This document shows positions 53,733 through 62,100 of a DNA stretch of 64,000 bases, piece by piece. Each line of letters starts with the position of its first letter. The stretch's first letter is position 1. The stretch comes from Flavobacterium sp. BFFFF2 (GTDB taxonomy: Bacteria > Bacteroidota > Bacteroidia > Flavobacteriales > Flavobacteriaceae). Below the pieces are notes generated by a model. The model was not told where the DNA came from, searched no databases, and worked only from the letters and a program-made list of their open reading frames with translations. The stretch spans positions 19,503-83,502 of the forward strand of contig NKJD01000012.1 in assembly GCA_002256385.1 (NCBI GenBank). The letters run 5' to 3'. Position numbers and translations under genes: made by a program.

Positions 53733-55226
53733 CTATGTCAGACTAAAGCCTGTACCATCCTTACCGTCTTTCAATTGAATGCCAACGGCCAAAAGTTGAT
53801 CTCGAATGTCATCAGACAAAGCCCAGTTTTTATCTTCTCTTGCTTTGCGCCTCATGTTAATAAGGATTTCAACGGCTCCTGTAAGGCGTTCGGAGTTTTC
53901 AGAGTGTGCGCTTTCTGCGCCATCTATCAATCCCAACACGTCAAAAACAAAAGCGCGTATTAAGTTGCTGAACTTCGCTAAATCTTCAGCCATCAAACTT
54001 TCACGGCCTTCCTTTAACCCGTTAATATGTTTTACAGCTTCGTATAAATGGGCTATTAATATAGGTGTGTTAAAATCGTCATTCATGGCTGAGTAACAAT
54101 TTTTTTCCCAATCAGCCACCGAAAAGCTTGATGAATTTGCAGACGCTTCAATTGAATCTAATAAACGAATGCCTTCAAACAATCTGTTTAAGCCTTTTTC
54201 ACTTGCCATCATCGCTTCGTTTGAAATATCAAGCACACTTCTGTAGTGTGCTTGCAAAAAACAGAAACGTACAACCCGCGGCGAAAAAGCTTTTTCAAAA
54301 AATGAATTGTTTCCAGTGACCAATTCAAGAGGTAAAATATAATTACCAGTTGACTTACTCATTCTTTGTCCGTTCATGGTCAGCATATTGGCATGCATCC
54401 AATAGCGTACGGGGCTCACATCAAAACATCCTTTGCCTTGGGCTATTTCGCATTCATGATGCGGGAATTTTAAGTCCATTCCACCACCATGAATATCAAA
54501 AGTTTCGCCTAAATATTTGGTGCTCATTGCTGTACATTCCAAATGCCAACCAGGAAATCCTTCGCCCCATGGTGAGTTCCAACGCATAATATGAGCAGGG
54601 GAGGCCTTTTTCCATAACGCAAAATCTTGGGGGTTCTTTTTTTCATTTTGCCCGTCAAGATCTCGGGTGTTTGCTAACAACTCCTCAATATTGCGTCGAC
54701 TCAGTTCACCGTAATTCAAGCCTTTTTGGTTGTATGATTGCACATCAAAATAAACAGATCCGTTTATTTCATAAGCCAATCCTTTATTTAAAAGCAATTG
54801 TGCCAGTTCAATTTGTTCTAAAATATGTCCTGTTGCAGTCGGCTCAATAGTTGGAGGGAGCAAGTTGAACATATCCAATACCCTATGAAAATCAACGGTG
54901 TATTTTTGCACCACTTCCATGGGTTCGAGTTTTTCAATCCTAGATTGCTTCACAAAACGGTCATTGTCCACATCGCCGTCGTCAGTCAAGTGACCAGCGT
55001 CTGTGATGTTGCGGACATATCGAACTTTAAAACCAATATGAGTCAAATACCTATAAATCAGATCAAATGACATAAAGGTACGCACATTACCCAAGTGTAC
55101 ATTGCTGTAAACAGTTGGACCACAGACATACATGCCAATTTTACCTTCATGAAGTGGAATAAAAATAGATTTTTCTCCACTTAGAGAATTATAAATGAAC
55201 AATTCTTTCTGTAAGCTGTTTGACAT
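53733..55226 (-). CDS. cysS: Cysteine-tRNA ligase
   Basis: This class I synthetase charges tRNA-Cys. The 497-residue protein shows the zinc/HIGH region [20 protein letters not shown] (about 32-51) and zinc ligands in [10 protein letters not shown] and [10 protein letters not shown]. The KMSKS-type loop is MSKSTGNY, and the helical DALR-like C-terminal domain ends near residue 480. The length is usual. It is preceded by a 149-base gap after folE that holds a probable non-coding element, and followed by yidD after six bases. Confidence 0.96.
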   Translation of the reverse strand: MSNSLQKELFIYNSLSGEKSIFIPLHEGKIGMYVCGPTVYSNVHLGNVRTFMSFDLIYRYLTHIGFKVRYVRNITDAGHLTDDGDVDNDRFVKQSRIEKLEPMEVVQKYTVDFHRVLDMFNLLPPTIEPTATGHILEQIELAQLLLNKGLAYEINGSVYFDVQSYNQKGLNYGELSRRNIEELLANTRDLDGQNEKKNPQDFALWKKASPAHIMRWNSPWGEGFPGWHLECTAMSTKYLGETFDIHGGGMDLKFPHHECEIAQGKGCFDVSPVRYWMHANMLTMNGQRMSKSTGNYILPLELVTGNNSFFEKAFSPRVVRFCFLQAHYRSVLDISNEAMMASEKGLNRLFEGIRLLDSIEASANSSSFSVADWEKNCYSAMNDDFNTPILIAHLYEAVKHINGLKEGRESLMAEDLAKFSNLIRAFVFDVLGLIDGAESAHSENSERLTGAVEILINMRRKAREDKNWALSDDIRDQLLAVGIQLKDGKDGTGFSLT

Positions 55227-55375
55227 AATTGGGAGCTTTTTCCTGCTGTGCCTTTCCCTCTTTTTTGTTTTTGCTTTTTTTTGTTAGGTTGTCCGTGAGC
55301 TTCCTTTGGTCGCAGCCGGACGCCCACAAAAAATAATCAAAACCTGCAAAAGGAGGTCCAGTGCCATCAGGGCTA
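55227..55375 (-). ncRNA. Candidate recurrent Flavobacteriia intergenic element between folE and cysS
   Basis: Immediately after the folE stop the minus strand reads TAGCCCTGATGG, then TCCTTTTGCAGG, and just before the cysS ATG it reads GCACAGCAGGAAAAAGCTCCC. These two blocks resemble, from memory, an element repeated in many Flavobacterium intergenic regions. CCTCCTTT near the 5' end can pair with AAAGAGGG near the 3' end, and GTCCG with CGGAC (about 55295-55325). A structured RNA or mRNA element is likely but unproven. Confidence 0.4.
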
Positions 55376-56047
55376 TTAAAACCGGGTTTCTAATTTAATA
55401 AAGTCTAAAAATTGTTGTTTAACAGCATCTTGCTGAAAAACACCGCCATATTCGGCAGTAACGGTACTGCTTTCAATGTCTCGGATACCTCTCGAATTGA
55501 CACATAAATGTTTGGCATCAATAATACAGGCCACATCTTCAGTGCCCAATACTTGTTGCAGCTCTTGTACAATTTGCATAGTTAAACGTTCTTGAACTTG
55601 GGGCCGTTTTGAAAAGTAATCAACAATTCTGTTCATTTTAGACAAACCAACAACGGTGCCCTTTGAAACGTATGCCACATGAGCTCGGCCAATAATGGGT
55701 AGTAAATGATGTTCGCAGGTTGAATAAACAGTAATGTTCTTTTCAACCAACATTTCACCATATTTGTAGTTATTCAAAAAAGTTGAAGAACCTGGTTTTT
55801 TGGCGGGGTTAAGTCCGCCAAACAGTTCTTTAACGAACATCTTGGCAACCCGGTTTGGTGTGCCTTTTATGCTGTCGTCTTCAAGATCCATCCCTAAAGT
55901 GGCCAAGATGTGTTCTACATCTTTTCGGATTAGGGCAATTTTGTCTTCGTCGTTCAAATCGAAAGCGTCTTCACGCACTGGGTTGGTGGCTTTCGTAAAA
56001 ATGTGGTCATCTCCAAAATCATCCGGTTGGATGGTCGATTCAGTCAT
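55376..56047 (-). CDS. folE: GTP cyclohydrolase I
   Basis: FolE converts GTP to dihydroneopterin triphosphate, the first step of folate (and queuosine-type) synthesis. From the ATG at 56047 the protein has 223 residues; a 13-codon upstream extension would run over the likely promoter and was not used. Zinc and catalytic residues are in YSTCEHHLLPIIGRAHVAYV and CIIDAKHLCVNSRGI. RPQVQERLTMQIVQELQ completes the family pattern. The N-terminal 50 residues are a variable acidic extension. Confidence 0.96.
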   Translation of the reverse strand: MTESTIQPDDFGDDHIFTKATNPVREDAFDLNDEDKIALIRKDVEHILATLGMDLEDDSIKGTPNRVAKMFVKELFGGLNPAKKPGSSTFLNNYKYGEMLVEKNITVYSTCEHHLLPIIGRAHVAYVSKGTVVGLSKMNRIVDYFSKRPQVQERLTMQIVQELQQVLGTEDVACIIDAKHLCVNSRGIRDIESSTVTAEYGGVFQQDAVKQQFLDFIKLETRF

Positions 56048-56073
56048 GTAAATAGGTGTTTTTTTAATGGCCT

Positions 56074-56081
56074 CAAAGATA
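56074..56081 (-). promoter_or_regulatory. Candidate -7 element of folE
   Basis: On the minus strand these bases read TATCTTTG, matching TAnnTTTG, 26 bases before the folE ATG. The nearest TTG-type -33 candidates are spaced 12 and 27 bases away, outside the usual range. Confidence 0.35.
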
Positions 56082-56193
56082 AACATCTTTGTCCAACTAA
56101 TAAGGCATCAAAGGCATAGAAACTAAAAATTCAACATTTTAACATTTAATTCCGCCAATTATTAGTATTTTCACCCCCTAAAAATTGTTTCCT

Positions 56194-59100
56194 ATGAAAC
56201 TCAGAACTTTACTTTTATTATTCGTAATTACCACATTTTCAAACATCAATGCCCAAAACCTATTGGTAAATGGCGACTTTGAACAGGGGTATAATGTGGG
56301 TTACCAAGGTGGACAAACCCCTAATTACAGCTATATTGCTCAACCATACAGTGGTTCGACGAGCGCTGGTAATTGGGCTATTTATTCCAATCCTAAAACG
56401 GTTAATACCTTGTCTTTCGTGATTTCTACAGATCATTCGGGAACAGGAAACATGATGATTGTAGATGGAACAGGAGTTGATAATCAATCACGTTTCTGGA
56501 AAGCTGGAAACAATGGTGGCGGGATTTGCGGGCTAACAGTTGGTACCACATATACATTTTCATATTGGATTCGTTCCATATTTAACACAGTAGGAGGTAC
56601 ACTTGCTAACATAGGTGTTCAATTTAACAATGCAAACAACGTAACTAGAACTTTAGGAACTACGCTGGCTCCTTTAACAGCGGCAGGTTGGCAAAAAGTA
56701 GAGTACACATTTACAGCCACCAATGCTTGTGTAAATATTGAAATGTTTAACAATATTGCGGTATTTGCAGGTAATGATTTTGCCATTGACGACATGTCAC
56801 TCACAGCACCTCCAAAACCATTAGATCTTACCTATTCAGTTGTTAATGGATACTGTCAAATATTGGGTTCCATTGTGGCCTATGGTATAGAAGGTGTAAC
56901 CCCTTACTCATACACTTTAAATGGCGGAGCTAATCCTATCACAAACACAACAGGTATATTTAATAATTTACAATCAGGAACCTATTCAATTACAGTTACA
57001 GACTCAAATGGGGGAACTAAAACCAAGTCAGGCATACAAGTTACCTCACCTGATATGATCACTTTAACAAACCCATCAACCATTTGTCAAGGTGATTTAA
57101 CATCAATAACGGCCAGTGGAGGTTCAAACTACTTATGGACCGCTGACCCTGTTGATACAGGGCTTACAAGTCCTACTTCGCCAACTATTGTAGTGAGCCC
57201 AGCTGTAACTACGACCTATTCTTTATCAGTAGGTACACAACCAGCTCCTGCCAACCTAATATTCAATGGAGATTTCTCAGCAGGAAATGTTGGTTTTGTC
57301 ACTCAATATGCTTACACAGCTAACAACAATGCAGGGCTGCAACGTGCTTATGGCATAGTAACAACTGCCAACTCGTGGGAGGCTAGCTTTGGTGCTTGTA
57401 CTGACCACACTGGTGCAGGAGGTAAAATGATGATAGCTGATGGCTCCATCTTCAATAATGGAAATGATGTGGTTTGGCGACAAGTGGTTCCAGTGGAACA
57501 AAATAAAACCTATACTTTTGGGTATTGGGTTCAAATTACTGCGCTTAATAATCCAGCAAAACTAGAGACCTTTATAAACAACGTTTCTTTAGGTATTCAA
57601 ATTCCGCCAGGAACGCCAACTTGTAACTGGGTATACGCTTCATATACATGGAATTCTGGCACCAATACAACGGCAGATATTTCAATTTTTGACCGTGAAA
57701 TTGCCCCTGGAGGCAATGATTTTGCCATTGACGATATTTCTTTAATTGGCACTACGGGTTGTGTAGGTCCTAGTGTGAAAATTACAGTTAACCAGAAACC
57801 TGTAGTAACGGATACTATTTCCTCATTAACCGCTTGTAAAAATGCGGCAAGTCCGGTAATATCTTTGGCTGTACCCCCAACCACAGCAAATCTTACATAT
57901 ACCTACTTTATAAATGGAGGCGCCAATCAAACAGTAACCACTAGTTCACCGAATGTACCTGCAACAATATCAGTTCCAACAAATAATGCGGGTACATTTT
58001 TATATACAATTACAAGTGTTTCATACACAGACAATGGACAAACTTGTACTTTTAATCAATCGCCTGTCATTCAAGATTCAGTTGTAATCAACAACCAATT
58101 GGCAGCTTCGATTGCAATTGACAGGGCATCTGCTTGTCAAGATCAAGTAAGACCATCCATTACATTTACGGGTGTAAATGGCGTTCCTCCCTATACTTTT
58201 TTTTATACGGTCAATGGTGGAAGTACCCAAACAATTTCCTCTACTGCACCTAGTTCGATAGCTTATTTTCAAGCTCCAGTATCGGCAACTGGTACTTATG
58301 TTTATGCACTTACGGGAGTAACAGATAGCACCGGCAATAATTGTACGTTGCCAATTTCTGGCAGCGTGAGTTATCTAGTCAAACCACTTCCAGTTGCAAC
58401 TATAACTACGATTCCATTAACGCAAACGGTTTGCCCTAACAATCCAGCTGTTTTTAGTGTTCAAGGTACGCCAAATGCGATAGTGTCGTTTAACAATACC
58501 TATGATAGCACGCCTACTACTATTCAATTGGACGCAAGTGGCAATGGTCAATTTATTTCTGAAGTTTTGTTAAACCAAGGTGTTTTTACCTATTATTTAG
58601 AAGCTGTTGCACTAGTGTCTAGCTCATGTACCCGAGTTTATACCACCAGGCAAGAATTTGTCGTTACAGTAGTGGCAAATGGTTGTGCTACCGCGGTAGG
58701 GGGTGATATTAATATTGATGGAACCATCAATCCAAATCCACATCCCATTTGTAATTTTAATGGGTCTGTTAACTGTACCACTTTAAAAGTAAAAGCGACT
58801 GATATTGCCTCCACTTCCAAATATAAAGTTTCCAAAATCCCATATTGCCCGCAAGCTCCTTTTGTAAATACAGGCGGAAACTGGCAAAGTCTTTATCCAG
58901 ATGATATAACAGGAGATGATGAGTGGAGCACTCCCTTTTTGTTTCCAGGTGCCACTGCAACTGATCCTGCCTTTCAGTTCTGTTTTTTCGGAAATGCCTA
59001 CACAAAATTGAATGTTGGGTCAAATGGGGTAATTACTTTTAACTTACCTGCTACCCATTCTTTTTGTGAATATAATTTTAACCAACTTACTATTCCAAAT

Positions 59101-62100
59101 ATAAACTTCCCTATTAAAAATGCAATTTACGGTGTATACCAGGATACAGATTACACTAAAATCCCACCCTATTCACCACTTCGAATTGCAACAAATTACT
59201 CAGTACAAGGTGAGTATCCATGCAGAAAGTTCATAGTAAATTTTGCTAACTTACCGCAGTTTGGTACTGGTTGTAATGTTGCAACTGTGGGTTTACAGAC
59301 TTCACAGATTGTATTATATGAAGTATCTAATATTGTTGAAGTGTACATTGAAAGACGTGTGCCTTGCACTACTTGGCAGCAAGGAGAAGGGGTCGTTGGT
59401 ATAATGAATGCTGCTGGCACCCTCGGTTATGCGCCTACTCCGGGCAATTGTGCTGGATGCCCGAACAGAAATACGGGTGGTTGGTCTGCAACTCAAGAGG
59501 CTTATCGTTTTTCTCCTGATGGACCCAATGTGCCTATTACTTACCAATGGAAAGATGAAAATGGGGTGGTTGTTAGCAATGCTAACACTGTTACAGTATG
59601 CCCAACAGCCACAACAACATATACAGCCACAGCATCTTATTTGGTCTGTGGTGTTACACAAAAGAAATCAATTCCGGTTACTGTCAGTGTTTCCGATGGC
59701 GGTACTATTGCACCGAATGGAACAAATTTAGTTCAATGTAGCAATTTGTTTGATTTTACTTCAAACTACAACCAATTTTTTGATGGTTTAAATGAGGTGT
59801 TTTTTTACACTTCAAATCAGGATGCTATCGCTGGAGCAAATCCAATTGATGGTGTTCCAACTGCTTTTTACAGCACTGGACAAACAATCTATGTACGTAT
59901 AAATTTCCCGGGTGCAGATTGTAATCAAATCCGAACTTTTCAATTGATTCCTACGGGTTCTTTAGGTGCCTCAATAAACGTTGGTGCGACATCAAGTAAC
60001 AGCGTGCAGTTTAGTTGGTTATCATTATTAGGTGCTAGCTCTTATATAGTGTCCTATCAGATAAATGGAGGAGCCATTGTAAATGTTGGCGACATTGGTA
60101 ATCTTTTAACTTATACAGTTTCGTGTAACCCGCTTGATGTGGTAAAAATTATAGTAACTCCAGTGGCTACTAATCCTCAAGCTTGTTTTGTTTCAACAAA
60201 CCAGACTGGAACGGCACAAGCTTGCACACCAGCGACGGCGGTTATTAGTAGTGATGCGTCAACTGTTTGTTTAAATGGGACACAGCCTACAATTAGTTTT
60301 ACTGCTACAGGTGGAGCTGCGCCGTTTACTTTCAGTTATAAGGTAAATAGTGGTGCTACACAAACGATTAATACCAGTGCCACATCAAATACGGCCACCA
60401 TTCCACTAGATACTAGTGTTTCTGGAACTACCATATATAACTTGCTAGATGTGTCTTACAGCAATCCTGCTTGTACACAAACTCAACCTCAAACTCTTGT
60501 TGTAACAGTGTTACCAGCCCCTCAAGCAACTATTGCAGTTAGCAATGCTGGGATTTGTGAAGGCGGTACTTCGACGGTTACTTTTACAGGTTCGCAAGGC
60601 CTTCCACCTTACACATTTTCGTATGATTTAAATGGTTCAGTATTTACGGTGTCAACTACAACAACAAGTAGTATAGCAGCTATCACTGTTCCAAATGGGC
60701 CGGGTACTTATAATTATACATTACAATCTATTCAAAGTACTACAACACCAGTTTGTTCTAATGTAGTCACAGGTGTTAAAACGGTTGTTGTTGATCCATT
60801 GCCTACTGCTACAATTTCAGGAACCGTAACTCTTTGTTCGGGTAATTCAAGTACAATTACTTTTACAGGGACACCAAATGCGGTTGTTACTTATTCTATT
60901 GATGGTGGTGCAAACCAAACCGTAACTCTTAATTCATCAGGCACTGCGAGTGTTCAAAGTCCTGTATTAACTTCAAATAGTGTGTATACTTTGGTTGATA
61001 TCACTTCTAATGTTTCTGTACCGTGTAATGTCCCTTTAACAGGAAACGCAACCATTACAGTTGTAAATTTACCTACTGCAACAATAGCTTCGGACTCACC
61101 ATTATGCTCAGGCTCCACATCCACGATTACCTTTACGGGTACTCCAAATGCGGTGGTTACGTATTTAGATGCTACAAATACTTCGCGGACGGTTACTTTA
61201 GACGGATTGGGTTCTGCACAGGTTACTTCTCCTGTTTTAACAGCCGATGCAACGTATAGTTTGGTGAGCATTGAATTGGTAAACCCAACCAGTACGTGTA
61301 GTGCAAACTTAACTGGCAGCACGACCGTTACCGTTTTGGCCTTACCGACTGCTAATTTAGCTGTTGATCAGCCTGCGGTTTGTCAAAATGGTATTTCGCC
61401 GGTATTGACATTTACGGGTTCTGGAAGTGTGGCTCCTTATACTTTTACGTATACTTTAGATGCGGGGTCGCCACAAACAGTAACCACTTCGGGCACAAAT
61501 AACACAGCTACTGTTTCAGTGCCTACAGGCAGCAATGGTACTTTTACATATAATTTGGTGAATGTTCAAAGCTCAAGTAATCCAGTTTGTTCACAGACGG
61601 TTTCAGTGAGTGTCCCAGTGACTGTTTTGGCTTTGCCTGCGGCGAGTTTAAGTGCTGATGTAAGCGCGGTTTGCCAAAATGGTACTTCAGCAGTATTGAC
61701 TTTTACAGGTTCAGGAGGTGTTTCACCTTATACTTTTAGTTATACGGCCAATGGCAGCAGCCAAACCTTGAGCAGTATTGCTGGACAAGATGCGGTAACA
61801 TTTAGCGTTCCAACGAATGCCTCAGGTACTCAAACTTATGTTTTAACTGGTGTAAGCAGCAGTACAAGCCCCGCTTGTTCACAGACACAATCGTCCACGA
61901 CCACCATCACCATCGAACCGCTTCCAACAGCCACCATTGGCATCAGCACAGCGGCGGTTTGTATAAATGGCATTTCCCCGGTGGTTACTTTTACGGGTGC
62001 CTCGGGTGTGGCGCCTTATACGTTTACGTATACCGATCCGTCGGGGACTACGCAGAGTGTGACCAGCACGGGAGCTACGGCTACTGTTTCGGTACCAACA

